DNA of 64,000 bases from Undaria pinnatifida (GCA_012845835.1 JABAKD010000023.1:18515027-18579026); one strand, 5' to 3'. Numbered from the stretch's first letter, positions 42,331 to 55,078 are shown. Numbers and translations: made by a program. Notes: generated from the letters alone by a model not told the origin.

Positions 42331-45300
42331 TTCCGTCCGACAATGTGCAGCGAAGGTGTCAACGGTAAAAACTATGGTGAAACAATCGAAAATCCAGACC
42401 ATGAAAAGTATATGCGCTAAATCATTAATCCAACAACCAACAACTACGAATACTAGATGTGCGTCCATGTCATCCTCACCCTATCCCCTCGAGCCACCAG
42501 ATCAGCACCAAGCTCCCCTCACTGAGCGCTTCCGAAGAAGCATCAAACGGTAATCCGCTGTCCAAATATAAGGCTGGTTTGTAACTGGTGCCGCATGTTT
42601 CAACGCTCAGAAGGTTGTGCGGTATTGCTGCCTGGTACTGCTGTCGGTCGTAGCAAGGAGAGATTCCCGCCGTCTCGTTCTGCCTGTAGCTCTGCCCTCG
42701 TCACTCCCTCTCCTCCAACACCACTATATTTACCATGCCACCTCCAACCGCAAGGGCCAAGCCCTCCCCCCGCTGCAAAACATTAAATTAATATTGGGGT
42801 TGGCGTTCGTTGGCAATGACGCTGTAAAACATGATAATCACTGCGTGAGCCAGGCATCCAGGGTACCGTTTTGTTTCTGTTTTTGTTTTTGGCGGTCACC
42901 AGGATGGTCATCGAGTATTTCATATTGTGCAGGGTGGAGAACCCTCTCTCCGCACAAGGGGAATGATCGCCTCACGTAGTGTGAATATGGTAAAGCACCC
43001 ACGAGGCAGCTACATAGTAATACCCACTGCTGTCTCTCGGGTGGGTTCACCAGAAAACAAAGCAACTCATTGGCGCTGTAATCCATACACAAGAAAGTAG
43101 GCACAAGGTGCCGAAGTCCGTCTTACTAGCGGTTCTTGGAAATATGCAGTTCACCCTTCATCCGACTCGCGGATTACCTCACGGCGCTTCGCGCTTGATG
43201 CAAGCAATATCTGCCTGGTTGATGAAAACCCGACGTGCTCCGTCCTAGCGTAGTAGGGATGCGAGGGTCAGTAGTCATACGACTGCGGCTATGCACAAAC
43301 GGAGAACCCCCCCCTTGCCCCCCCCCCCCCCCCCCATGTTTTCGAACAATCATCAGGCGACAATGTGGTGTCCAAATATGTGGCTGGTTTATAACTGCTG
43401 CGCGTGTTTTTCCACGTGCAAACGGTTATGCGGTATTGCTGCCTAGTACTGCTTTCAGCTGTAGCAAGGCAAGAGTTCTCGCCGTCTCGCTCTGCCTGTA
43501 GCTCTGTTCTCGCCACCCGCTCCCGCCAAAGACGACTGCTCCCACCCCTAACCATGCCACGCCAACCGCCTAGTTCTCTCCCCGTTACGCTTCCGAATAA
43601 GCATCAAACGGTTACCCGCTGTGCAAGTATATGTCTGGTTTATATGTGCTGCGCGTTTGTTTCAACGCGCAGACGGTTGTGCGGTATTGCTGCCTAGTAC
43701 TGCTCGGTCGTAGCAAGGAGAAAGTCCCCGCCCTCGTCGTATCTGTAGCTCTAGCCTCGTCACCCTTCGCCCCAAACACAACTGTTCCCACCTCTGACCA
43801 TGTCACCTCCAGCCGCAAGGGCCAATTCCCCCCCCGCCCCCCCCTCCGTCATAAAATATTTATATAATAATTGGCCTCGGTTGACACCGACGCTGCCATT
43901 TTTTTTTTTGTATATTGGGGTCGGCGTTTGTTGGCAACGACGCTGTAAAACATGCCGATCACTGCGTGAGCGAGACAACCAGGGTACCGTGTGTGTGTGT
44001 GTTTTTTTTTTCGCGGCCACCGGTATGGTTATTGAGTAGATCATGTGCGGGGTGGAAAGTCCTAACTCCGCACAAGGGGAATGATCGCATCACGTGGTAT
44101 GAATATGGTAAGTCATCCACGAGGCAGTTACATAGTAATACCCATTGCTGTCTCTCGAGTGGCCACACCAGAAAACAAAGTAACTCATTGGCGCTGTCAT
44201 CCATAAACAAGAAAGTAGGCACAAGGTGACGAAGTCCGTCTTACGAGCAGTCTTGGAAGGATGCAGTTCACCCTTCATGCGACTCGCCGAACACCTCACG
44301 GCGTTTCGCGCTTGATGCAAGCAATATCTGCCTGGTTGGTGAAAACCCGTCGTGCTCCGTCCCGGCATTGTAGGGATGCGAGGGTCAATAGTCACATGAC
44401 TACGGCTATGCACAAACGGATTACACCCCCCCCATGCACTGCATCGCATAGTGTGAATATGGTAAGGCACCCATGAGGCAGTTACATAGTAATACCCAGT
44501 GCTGTCTCAGGAGTGGCAACACCAGAAAACAAAACAAGTCATTGGCACTGTCATCCGTAAGCAATAAAGTAGGCAATGAGTGTCGAAGTCCATTGTACGA
44601 GCGATTGTTGGAGGGATGCAATTCATCCTTCATGCGACCCGCCGAACACCTTACGGCGCTTCGCGCTTGGTGCAAACAATGTCTGCCTAGTTGGTGTGAA
44701 CCCAACGCGCTCCGTCCCGGCGTAGTGGGGATACGAGGGTCTATGGTCATACGACTGTGGCTATGCACAAACTGAGTACACCCCCCCCATGCACTGCATC
44801 ACATAGTGTGAATATGGTATGGCACCCACGGGGCAGCTACATAGTATTACCAATCGCTGTCTCTGGAGTGGCCCCACCAGAAAACGCAGTGAGTCATTGG
44901 CGCCGTCATCCATAAGCAAGTAGGTACACGAGCGATTCTTGGAAGGATGCAGTTCACCCTTCATGTCACTCGCCGAACGCCTCACGGCGTTTCGCGCTTG
45001 GTGCAAGCAATGTCTGTCTGGTTGGTGTAAACCCGACGTGCTCCCTCCCGCCGTAGTAGGGATGCGAGGATCTATGGTCGTTCGACAACTGTCATGCACA
45101 AACGGAGTACCCCCCCCCCCCCGATGCACGTCTGAGGAAGTATCAAGCGACAATCCGCTGTCCAAATATATGGCTGGTTTATAACTGCTGCGCGTATTTT
45201 TGAACGTGCAGAAGGTTGCGCGGTATTGCTGCCTAGTACTGCGATCGGTCGTAGCAAGAAGAGAGTTCTCGCCGTCTCGCTCTTCCTGTAGCCCTGTCCT

Positions 45301-45913
45301 CGTCACCCCGTCCCCCCAAACACCACTGTTCCCACCCCTTACCATGCCATCTCCAACCGCAAGGACCAAGACCTATCCCACATGCGATTCCGAAGAAGCA
45401 TCAAACGGCAACCCGCTGTCCAATTAAATGGCTGGTTTGCTCCCGCTCCGCGTAGGTTTCAACGTGCAGACGGTTGTGCGATATTGCTGCCTAGTACTGC
45501 TATCAGTCGTAGCAAGGATATAATCCCCGCCATGTTTGTTTGTCTGTAACTCTGCTCTCGTCACTCCCTCCCCACCAACACGACTGTTCCCACCCCCAAC
45601 CATGCCACCTCCACCCCCCCCCCTCCTTGTGCTTTCGAAGAAGCATCAAACGGGAACCCGCTGTCTAAACATATGGCTAGTTTGTAACTGCGGCGCGTTT
45701 GTTTCAAAGTGCAGAAGGCTGTGCGGTATTGCTGCCTAGTACTGCTATCGGTCGTAGCAAGGAGAGAGTTCTCGCGGTCTCGCTCCGCCTGTCGCTCTGC
45801 CCTCGTCACCCCTTCCCGCCAAACACGACTGTTCCCACCCCTAACCATGCCACCTCCAACCGCAGGGCCAAGTCGCCCTCCCTATGCACTTCCGAAGAAA
45901 CATGAAGCGATAA

Positions 45914-46727
45914 GACCGATAACACTGGAAAGCCGATAGTTTGGCCGAAAAGTTTCCAAACTTTTTTTGGGGGTTATTTGCTGAAATATTCCGGGTAACG
46001 TCGCTATGGGGAAAAAATGACTAAAGTGTTTTTTTTCTTGCTCTTTTTCGGTCATGCTGTCGAACAGGTCAATTTGTATATTTTTCATCATGCCCTGATC
46101 AACACTGCCCACCAAACACGATAGACCATCGATCTCGGGATAGAGACAACCCATGGTCACTCCTCTTCGTTCCGGACAAGGCCACATGAGTGTAGGTGAC
46201 AGCGCTGAATGAGCTCATCTCGATCCATGCCCTAGAGCGTGAGAGGTTGCTTGCATTGTCCTGTGGTCTTCCGTCACATCCTCTCAAAAATCTGTTTTTG
46301 GCCCGTTGGGAGACGATAGAGAGCTTTTGCCTCAATTTTCTAGACACCAGCCGCCAAATGTGTGTTTTTAACAGAAGCCTGATCGGCGCCCGCCACAGAT
46401 CACCGGCCGTGGAGTGAGCGCTGTACACCAAGGGGGGGTCGGAGCCCCTAATGAGCTCGCTACGTTTAGAGTTCACAACGCTGTCGTTGATTTCGTCGAA
46501 CGAAGTGTGTGGAGAACACGAAATTCCGCCGCGTCTAATCCAAGATCTACTTGAGAACTTCTTAGGCCGATGCTCACCAAGATCGCCCCGAAATATCTTT
46601 TTTTCATGGAATTCTGGAAGTTTCAAAAAATAATTCCACCAAGTTGGGTCCATAGGCCACCGTTCAGGCAAACGTTGGCTGGGATTTCCAGGAAGTTCAA
46701 GCTTTTGGCCTTCCATTGTCACCGGTC
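45914..46727. mobile_element. PIF/Harbinger-like element inserted in a satellite unit, TAA duplication
   Basis: The left terminus begins GACCGATAACACTGG and the right terminus, inverted, GACCGGTGACAATGG. Over the first 21 bp they match at 17 positions. It is flanked by TAA on both sides (45911-45913 and 46728-46730), and the host satellite reads straight through TAACCCGCTG when the element is removed. A 3-bp TWA duplication is diagnostic of PIF/Harbinger. At 814 bp it is non-autonomous. Confidence 0.8.
46099..46722 (-). other. 207-codon frame inside the Harbinger-like element
   Basis: Starts inside the right TIR (MTMEGQKLELPGNPSQRLPE) and includes PMDPTWWNYFLKLPEFHEKK. It has no DDE or Myb-like signature that I recognise. 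It could be a relic of a coding segment captured or retained by the element, or chance. Confidence 0.3.
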
Positions 46728-47960
46728 TAACCCGCTGTCCAAGTACATCACCGGTTTCTTACTACTGATCGTATGTTTTAACGTGCAAAAGTATGCGCGA
46801 TATTGTTGCCTAGTACTGCTATCGGTCGTAGCCGGGGGAGGCTTCCCACCGTCTCGTTCTATCAGTGGCTTTGTTCTCGTCACCCCCTCCCCCCAAACAC
46901 GACTGTTCCCATCCCTAACCATGCCACCTCTGACCACAAGGGCCAAGCCACCCCCTCCATGCGCTTCTGAAAAAGCATCATGTAATAACCCGCTGTCCAA
47001 TCAAGTGGCTGGTTTGTAACCGCTGCGCGTTTGCTTTAACGTGCATGCGGTTGTGCGGTGTCGCTGCCTAGTACTGTTGTCGGTTGTACCAAAGGGAGAG
47101 CTCCCACCTCGCTCTTTCTGCGGCTTTGCCCTGATCGACCCTTCTCCCCTTAACAACCTTTCCGTCTTACAGGGCACTAAATATCGTTTTGTGACACTTG
47201 CAACCACCCTTATCATCATCCACGCCGCGACCACATTAGTCAACAACAGCAGGGGGCGCATGTTATCACTAATATATTGTTCACGCCTACCTCCTACTGT
47301 ACTATGACTGCAGTACCTCGCTGGCGGCGAAGCATTGACTGTTGATCGAACTATGAGCAAACATGATAGATTGCGATTTGTGCAGCAGTTCCCCCGTATA
47401 TTTATTACGATCTGTATTTTACCCTTTTTTGTTATGCCACCTACAATAACATCAACCCGAACAGCGCAAAAATAGCACTCAGCTGCCGCAAGGCGTCATC
47501 TAGCAGCTAGACAGCCAAAAGCAACGCATGGTGTTAATTACGTTGGTTGTTTCGCGCGTTTTACGACAACCTGAACAGCGGAAACAATGCCATCACTATC
47601 ATAGCCTATCTCGTGCACATGAATTGACTTCAAAATACAGTAGACCGACATTTCAAAATAAAAGAACACACCCAGTTAGTTCTACGCACGTACACGGAAA
47701 CTTGTGGCATCTTCGTATCGTTTACGCTCTTTGCTTTTTGTCTCGCGCTGTGGTATGTTTGTGTTGCATCAGTAGTCCAACCAGCGAAAAAAGTTACACA
47801 GCAGTGAATCGTGTCGACATCCAAAAGATAATTGGGGCGTTGCGCAATGCGCGATCCAAGGATTTTACCGGTCGAATGTGACAACAAGATATTTTGATAA
47901 ATTGACCTCGGGGTGGCAAGGCAACTTCAACTCGTACTTGTCGGCCTCAAGACGACCGAC

Positions 47961-48242
47961 CTAGCTAGCTCCCACTCCCCTCCCCTTTGTCCTACCGTTG
48001 ATCTGCACGAACCCGTTAGTCCTCCTTCCCCCCTCCGCCGCAGAACCGCTCTCAATCCCCAAAGCCACCTTCGCCTGGCACACGCCGGCGTTGATTCCGT
48101 CCACAACGAGGTTCCGCCGCGTTTCAAGTGCACACCGTCGTCCCGCTTTTGTTGCTTTCGATGCCAACGAGCCGACGCGGGCCGGTGCAGCGATGGCACG
48201 GTCGTAGTCCAGGCTAATGTTCTGCTTGTCTAGCCGGTTCAG
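47961..48242 (-). other. Candidate exon on the minus strand, unrecognised
   Basis: After a CCGGCTAG acceptor-like site, the frame reads DKQNISLDYDRAIAAPARVG and continues Ala/Gly/Arg-rich (CALETRRNLVVDGINAGVC, IESGSAAEGG). A donor-like ATCAACG|GTAGGAC lies near 47995, before a stop at 47961. The amino-acid texture is protein-like and GC content is higher than flanks. No domain family recognised. Confidence 0.3.
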
Positions 48243-48479
48243 TCTGTTGGTTTGTTTGGCTGGCGCTCGGCTCGCGGCGTTGGATGCAGGACATTTGTGG
48301 CAACGGAACGGTGCAGCCAGAAACACGACGGGTTAAACATGCATCATCACGTTTCTCGTACGAATTTACCATCGTCACTTTTCTGCTTTCGTTTGATCAA
48401 AGCGAGAAGTGATGTCTGCACAGTGGTTGGTCTATTATTCCATGCTCGAAAAACGTATCAATCCTTGCCATGAAAATTA

Positions 48480-50110
48480 CATTTACCAAACCCTGGGCCG
48501 TAATGAGCTACTTGTGTCCCCTAATTTGTTGAAGTCCGTCGGCAGGTAAAATCGGACGGACGGTAAACGATTAGGAGACGTCAGTATACCAAGCTTCGGT
48601 ACATATAACGACAGCATCGAAAATTCATGGTAACCGAAAGAGTCGTCAGGTCAGGCTCAAACTCAACGAAAACTGTATGTCTCATATACTGCGGTTAAAG
48701 CTTGTCTTAGTATTGTTGACGGACTCGAAACAGGTCAGGTGCCTCGTGGATAACTCAACAAAGGCCTACATAGTCCGCGTTCGGCAACAGAAAGTCTTGA
48801 TATGACTAACTGCAATCTGCATGAGGAATGTACGCCCTTCGAAACCGACATCTCGCCGTATGATTGACCACACAGGAGGTAATGGCGATGGTCGGCAACC
48901 ATCTGGTGTTTGACTGCCAATCTATCATATGCACACTAACATGCCTGATTTCCTACTGCTCTTCACTCTTGATGTTGATATGTTTGATATACGGTGATGG
49001 TATACCACCCCTGTATAATAACACGTGTTGGATGCTGGCAGCAACACGGTAATGCGATAACGCTATCGAAAGAACATCGGTGACTGGGTAGATAATTACT
49101 GTATGCGGTCGTCATGTACCCTGAATCGGTGCGATTGATCGAGCACAATCTATCGTCAGCCGGCAAAGTAGCGAAACGTGTACACTTGCGTTGTCTTCTC
49201 ATGAATTTGCTTGGTGTGCCCACGAGAAGACTACTTCCAACGATACCATGTTTCTACCCGGGGACGTAAGTACAGACCCAGGAAGTAATTAAGACCACGG
49301 GGGGACCCAAGCGTCCCCTGGTTCCGGGCTTTGCGGTAACGCTAGTATATAAATGTTTTATCGGAACAGTAGAAAACAGGGGTGGGGTACACAAAACGAG
49401 ACAAAAACGATCCCCAGCTGAACGTGTGCACTTCACTAGCGGGCATCTACAGCTCCCCACGAGCAACCACGGCCCGCAAAAATCAGGGACACTCCTGGTG
49501 GGGTGTATGACGACGTCGGGTGCGCCAGACAGCAATCGTAGGCAGCCAGAAGCGACTCCTGAGATGTGTTCGTGAGTTCGAATTTGCGAGCCAGCAGCAC
49601 CAACAGCTCCAGAAAACGTTGAAATATTTCAATTCACCCGCGGGAGCCTAATACAATGGGTACGTCACCGATGAAAAAACGGTTTTCACCAAAAGCTTGC
49701 TGCTCGCCAAGCGGATGATATAACTCTTGTTGTATTTGGAGAAAAGCTAGAGACAAACAATTTTTCATTCCCGTGAGGCGTAGGAAGTTATGTATGGAGT
49801 CCAACAAGGGCTACAAACACCTGAAAAGCTCTGTATTCCTTGCTGCATTGTTTCTAAACTTTCAAGATAAGGATCTTGTTTGCAGATGCCATACTCTATT
49901 TTCAAGGGATTTTACATGTTCGCGAAATGTCTCCAAACGAGCTCCTACTCAAAATATCCCTGTGGGATCCCCTGTAACCTTAAATGAACGGGGGACTCTA
50001 TCGGTGCTAATAATATATCTCGAGTAGTACTTTAAGAGAGTATATACAGTGTAGCCGTAGTGCATCCACCGCTGTCCATTCACAAGCAAAACTGCAGCAA
50101 GGGGTCAGTC
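48480..50110. other. Intergenic, no gene recognised
   Basis: Only short frames without motifs. No repeat partner inside this window was noticed. Confidence 0.45.
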
Positions 50111-50694
50111 ATGTGATGTGAATACTACTCCTGCTGCCCAAATGTATACCTGATACCAGGTATATCATGTGGGACATGACATGAGTTGTTGCACTTGTGA
50201 CTATTACTCCTGTTATCATATCGTGTGGTGTTCGGACATTAAAACACCTCTTGCCCCCCCTCCCCCCCCTCTCTTTGCAGCCAAAACGGAAAATGAAAAA
50301 AAAGATACAAGATTTATGAAAATGCAGCATTCGCATGGTCATCGAATTTACTGCACTGCCGTACCAGCAGCACCGTGCAATGAAATTCCACCAGCAAAAT
50401 TCACAGCTGCTGCGTTCATGGTGCTTTGCTGTGGACTGCGCGTACGGGTACGACTAGCTTTTCGTGAAAGTGAAATATGAGGATTGCTCCAAAAGTAAGA
50501 ACCAGCTCATAGCTCGCATCCTCGTACGCGAATGAAACGAATGCGATATTACTTGTGCATTGTATTGTGCGGCCATGGCAGCCCAGAACGAAAGACAACG
50601 GGAGCACGAGAAAGGTGCAATTCTTCTGGCTTCTGGTCAGTATGACCCGATAGTACTTTGAAATCAAAAACACGGTCGGTCTTCCAAAGCATGT

Positions 50695-51010
50695 AGGCAT
50701 TTGTTGGTGAACGAACGACCATGATGATCGACAAACATTCAGACGGCCATGGTGAACGAATGATATTTACAAGCGACGAGCATACAGCATGCGTGCATTT
50801 GTCGTTGAACGAATAATTTTTGTAGGCGACAAGCATACCGTATTCATGCATTTGTTGGTGGATGAGCGATCAGTATAAGCGACGAGCTCACAGCATGCAA
50901 ACAGTTGTTGCTGAACGAAAATCATTATTGGCGATGAGCATACAGACGGGCCTGGTGAGCGGGTGATCATTCTTGGCGTCGAGCATACAGACGGGAAAAC
51001 GAGCGACAGA
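50695..51010. repeat. Degenerate tandem repeat, about 60-70 bp units
   Basis: Five or six units repeat GCATTTGTTGGTGAACGA..GATCAT(T/A)..., GGCGACGAGCATACAG with heavy divergence. The segment just right of it (51005-51090) resembles 59945-60030 (ACGGACAGGGC, CGTGC.TGCATG, TTCAAGACC.AA.GTAG). Confidence 0.65.
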
Positions 51011-51599
51011 CGGACAGGGCACGAGCAGCAAACGTGCTGGCATGCGATTTAAGACCAAACGTAGGACTGCCTTCACGTACGAGCGGCACATAAATAGAGG
51101 ATTTGCAGGTAATCATACCTGACCCGAAGCGTCCCCTTCCCCATATTCTGAGGGACACAGACTTACACAACAGGTATGCCGGTATATGTCACGGTTGGTA
51201 CCATCGTCGAGCATCGGGAAGGCATGCACCAGGTATGGTTTCAAGTCTGACCGCATTTTTCGAGCTTGGAATATGCGTGACATGTGGGCCCCTTCATGCG
51301 TAGTCTAACGATATGTACCTGACGATATACCGGCACAACAGCATGATACACACACGGTACAGCGGCATGCTAAACATGATACGGTACAGCAACATGCGAT
51401 AGCAAGCATACCCCCGGTACATGCGTACGAGCACCGTGCATCAATGCAAGCACGCACCCGACCACAGGTACGCTGTATCACAAATAGCAGAAACTTCTGC
51501 AGTACAGCAGTAATATTGCTTTCAAACCTACAGTGGTCGTAGGTTACGAAGTCTTGTCTCTCTTGTACGCCTGGCACCTGTTCTAGGCTACCAATACTC

Positions 51600-51715
51600 G
51601 TGCCAATGCCAGTGTTGCTGCTTAGGTCTAGGCCTAACATATTATTATAATGCTCTTGCCAATGACAGTATTGCTGCTTAGGTCTAGGCCTAAAATATTA
51701 TTAGTATTTGGTTTT
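51600..51715. repeat. About 58-bp direct duplication
   Basis: Two units share GCCAATG.CAGT.TTGCTGCTTAGG and TCTAGGCCTAA.ATATTATTA. Confidence 0.85.
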
Positions 51716-51789
51716 ATTTGAGGTGGACAGAATGCTTTAACAGCAGAGCGCACACGTGTTGTAGGGTGCAATGTCTCATATGTATGATA

Positions 51790-52300
51790 TCCTGATGCGA
51801 CGTCGCCCACGGGCGTCTTCGGTTTCGACCGACAGTATCCTCGATGTGGTTGGTGCGGTGTGACCCATACGTTGTGAGGTTTGCTGCCGGCAGCAGCAGT
51901 GCAGAGCTCCGAGTACGAACGGTGTTCACAACAATGCAAACATTCACATCATTTTGGGCTCTACTATCGCAGCAACAGTGCAGAGCGCCGAGTAGAAGCA
52001 GTATTCACAGCATTGTAAGCACAGAATGATTTCACAGCAGTGTGCATACGTGTCATGGGATGCAACTTGTCATATACCAGGTGTTGATTTGGGATTTTCA
52101 GTATGACAGTTATCAGTTTCGTGTCGATTCGGGCTATTGGCCTATTATGGGGTACCTAGTAGTACTTGGCTGACGTTCTAGACGGTAGACTGTGAGCTCT
52201 CATGCACGAGCTCACTTCTCGACTTGCCTCTACCCTGGGCATGGGAGACTATTCCATTGACGTGAAACCTACCCCACTTGGAGCTAACGAACACTCTAGA
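51790..52300. repeat. Repeat X then Y (order X-Y)
   Basis: X (51790-52015) contains GTGTGA/GTGGTTGGTGCGGT and GAGTACGA.CGGTGTTCACA, and is itself partly duplicated (CAGCA.CAGTGCAGAGC twice). Y (52080-52300) contains CGGGCTATTGGCCTATTAT, CTTGCCTCTACCCTGGG and GGAGCTAACGAACAC. The same two blocks occur in the reverse order Y-X at 56528-56950. Confidence 0.8.
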
Positions 52301-52911
52301 CAAACCGATTCGATCTATTAATAGCCTCATGGGGGATCTAAGGGCCAGCAGTATTGGAACAGGGCCATGCTCTCGAAGAAGCTGAAAGAACGAAAGCGCA
52401 GGCGATCGCAGGATGGCAAATGTCACAGGGGGCCTGGTGGAGCTGATATAAATACGATAACGATTTGGAGAACACGGTACGTGGGTACACGTTGAGAGGT
52501 ATACTGCAGATGTGTGGTATTGATGATGGTACTGATTGTGTTGAATTTTGCGGGTATCTTTTGTTTTTGGCAGTAATATTATGATTGATTGCAAAATAAA
52601 GGAGGGTGAGCTTGTTTATGATTGATGTGTTGTTCTACCAGCTGTATCATTGTGCGAATACTTGTTCGCAATGGAGGAGTGAACCACAAAGTGTTTTGCG
52701 ATGATCGAATAGTTTTCGCAGCTGAGAGGGCGTAGGCTGTTCGTGTCGACAATGGCGGCATTTTATTGTTTATTAGATTATTTGGAGCTAGCCACCAAAG
52801 CCCAAAAAAAAGTATTTTCGGTACTATGCTGGTTTGCAAGCGACTAATATTTCGGGAATTACGCTTGTTCGCGAGGATTGGTTACACTGACTTATAGATT
52901 TTGCTGGTACT

Positions 52912-53125
52912 TTTTTTTTTTTTTTTTTTTAATCCTCCGGCGGATGGGGAAAAATAAAGCTTTAGCTCACCACACTTCCACGTATTTTCATACGCGTCGT
53001 GTGTCGATTTAACTCAGTTGCTTTCGCAGCCCAACGCTAGCTGGCGCACCCTTCGGGTCCCATTGTAGGTATAGCGTAAGCTGTCCCTATCAGTGGTCTT
53101 CGTTACAACCCCGGCAGCGCAAGCT
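52912..53125 (-). mobile_element. Poly(A)-tailed retroposed unit, copy 2
   Basis: T tract at about 52911-52930 on the plus strand, then the unit shared with 17880-18102 (CCTCCGGCGGATGGGG, GCAGCCCAACGCTAGCTGGC). The C-terminal reading DRDSLRYTYNGTRR / VRQLALGCESN is kept. Copies diverge after AACCCCGG at about 53116. Confidence 0.75.
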
Positions 53126-53469
53126 GCCGTTGTATACGGATGCGTGTGTATGTCGACCCAGCCTGTCCCCTGAGGGTCAGTTTCGGTGGAGATAGCCACC
53201 CGGAATGTCATCTTGCCGGGTAGTGTGGGACTTGCGCAAGCTCACCCACTAACAAAACCCCTGGCCATGGGAGATGGCTTTCCGCCGGACTTGGTCCAGT
53301 TACGGTCCACCCTACCCATTCGGGCGTTGGTCCTTGCTGGTACCTTTCTTGTTTGTGGTTGCCTACGTGTGTTGACGGGATGGGATGGGGCATCCTTATC
53401 CTTGTGACCGTACAGGACATACTGGTCTCAAAATGAGAGAGTGGATGCAAAGCCATGATTAGTCATTTT

Positions 53470-53745
53470 ATTTGGTACGGTACCGGTATTGATGTCGTGC
53501 CGAACTTACCGAAGTGCCCGGTACCGGTTTGATGTACCGAAGATACCGAAGTGTCCGGTGCCGGTATTGATGCCCTACCGAACTTACCGAAATGGCCGGT
53601 ACCAGTATTGATGCCGTACCGAACTTATCGAAGTGTCCGGTACCTGTATTGATGTCCTACCGAAGTCACCGAAGTGCCCAGTACCGGTAGTGATGCCGTA
53701 CCGAACTTACCGAAGTTTCCGGTATCGGTAGTACCGGTGGTATGC
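53470..53745 (+). repeat. TACCGG minisatellite 1, about 41-bp units
   Basis: About six units of TTGATGTCGTACCGAACTTA, CCGAAGTGTCCGGTACCGGTA. It ends GGTAGTACCGGTGGTATGCC. GGTACC and TACCGGTA words make each unit partly palindromic. Confidence 0.9.
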
Positions 53746-54254
53746 CTCGGTACGTACCGTGTTTGCTGCTGCTGTGGTGTACTCTCGCATATACGGTACG
53801 TAGCCACAACAGATGCGCACTGGGTGCGCTGCTCTTGTTAGCCTCTGGAGGTCCAAGCCCGCGTCCACCGACAGCTAGGTATACAGTGTGGCTACGGAGA
53901 GACGCGTCAACTGCGTTTGCGCATGGTGTTTGTATTTCTAGTCCAACGCATCGCGATCGTTACTCGTACATCTGTGTGAACCTCGTATTGCTGTTGTACT
54001 AGGCTCTGCTCAGTTGCATATTTACCTGATGAGAGACTGATGCCATTTTTTCGATTTGAGAATCCGACAGGCCGAATCGTCAGGTAAGATCTGACGACCT
54101 GGGACATCGGATTCTCAGGTAAGAATTTATCCCGTCCGATTGTGCAATAATGTCGGACGGCATACAAGACTGATCTATTTTCCAGATAAAAAAATAGAAC
54201 TCTGAATCTCGGAACCGGATCGCCCATAAGAGGCAACCTTGTTTTGATGTCAAA

Positions 54255-54605
54255 ATGTGGCGGTACGGGGTTGATGTCGTACCAATCTTACCAAAGTGTC
54301 TGGTACCGGCATCGATGTCGTACCGACACCGGTACCAACTTCGGTACAAACGTCTGTACCGGTACCCCCGGTACTGGTATTGATGTTTTACCGAAGTTAC
54401 CGAGGTGTCCGGTACCGGTATCGATGTCGTACCGAAATTACCGAAGTGTCCGGTATCGGTATTGATGATGTACCGAAGTTACCGAGGTGTCCGGTACCGG
54501 TATTGATGTCGTACCGAAATTTCCGAAGTGTCCTGTACCGGTGTTGATGCCGTACCGAACTTCCCGAACTGTCCGGCACCGGTAATACCGGCGGTATGCC
54601 TCAGT
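54255..54605 (+). repeat. TACCGG minisatellite 2
   Basis: Same unit and orientation as 53470-53745, about seven units with one rearranged GTACCAACTTCGGTAC segment. It ends GGTAATACCGGCGGTATGCC, nearly the same as array 1, so both terminate at the same phase. About 510 bp without recognised features separate them. Confidence 0.9.
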
Positions 54606-54748
54606 ACCGAACACACCCTTGCAATCTTGTTTGGGAATTCGAAGGATTAGATATTTTGAGGATTTGATTTAATTCACAAGCAAGTTGTTTTGCATTTGTT
54701 CAGCGATGAAAACCGGGGTGGTTTGTGGATTGCCAGGTACTCCTTGTA

Positions 54749-55078
54749 TCAGGGACGGTGTAGGCTAATTTTCGCGTCGGATAAATTCTGTGCTTGTGGA
54801 AAATAATTAATGCTATCTATGGCGGTAGTAGGGGACAGCGGGAGATCTTTGTCAAGGTGACCTCGCGATATCTGGAATTTATCTGTCGCATTAGTTTTTG
54901 CAACAGTAGTAAGTGGGAGTATGGAAGAGGTTTTTGCTGTTGAAGATGAGTTTCCTCTTGCCATTTTTGTTGTTTTTGGTGATGGAATTGAGTCTATTGT
55001 TGATTCATCACTGCTAGGCCTGGGAATGAACCCCGAAATGCCCCAAAAAATGGCAGATCTATTCGATGAACACCGCAA
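54749..55078 (-). other. Candidate Ser/Thr-rich coding frame
   Basis: 109-codon minus-strand frame (FIPRPSSDESTIDSIPSPKT, later FQISRGHLDKDLPLSPTT) rich in Ser, Thr and Pro, like a disordered linker. No motif. Strand and reality uncertain. Confidence 0.25.

Larger units (their letters stand above)
42545..47160 (+). repeat. Three-module composite satellite (A about 255 bp, B about 190 bp, C about 350 bp)
   Basis: Module A begins CCGCTGTCCAA.TATATGGC and includes GCGGTATTGCTGCCTAGTAC and GACTGTTCCCACCCCTAACC. Module B has TTGGCAA.GACGCTGTAAAACAT. Module C has GTGTGAATATGGTAA and TTCACCCTTCATGCGACTCG. Reading left to right the order is A B C A A B C C C A A A, an insertion at 45914-46727, then A A. 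Proteins predicted in these frames are repeat by-products, although several A units keep the same Ser/Arg-rich reading. Confidence 0.88.

Noticed and set aside
42595-45905. Ser/Arg-rich frames in satellite module A
   Set aside because: Repeated in each unit with frameshifting indels. Best explained as satellite sequence.
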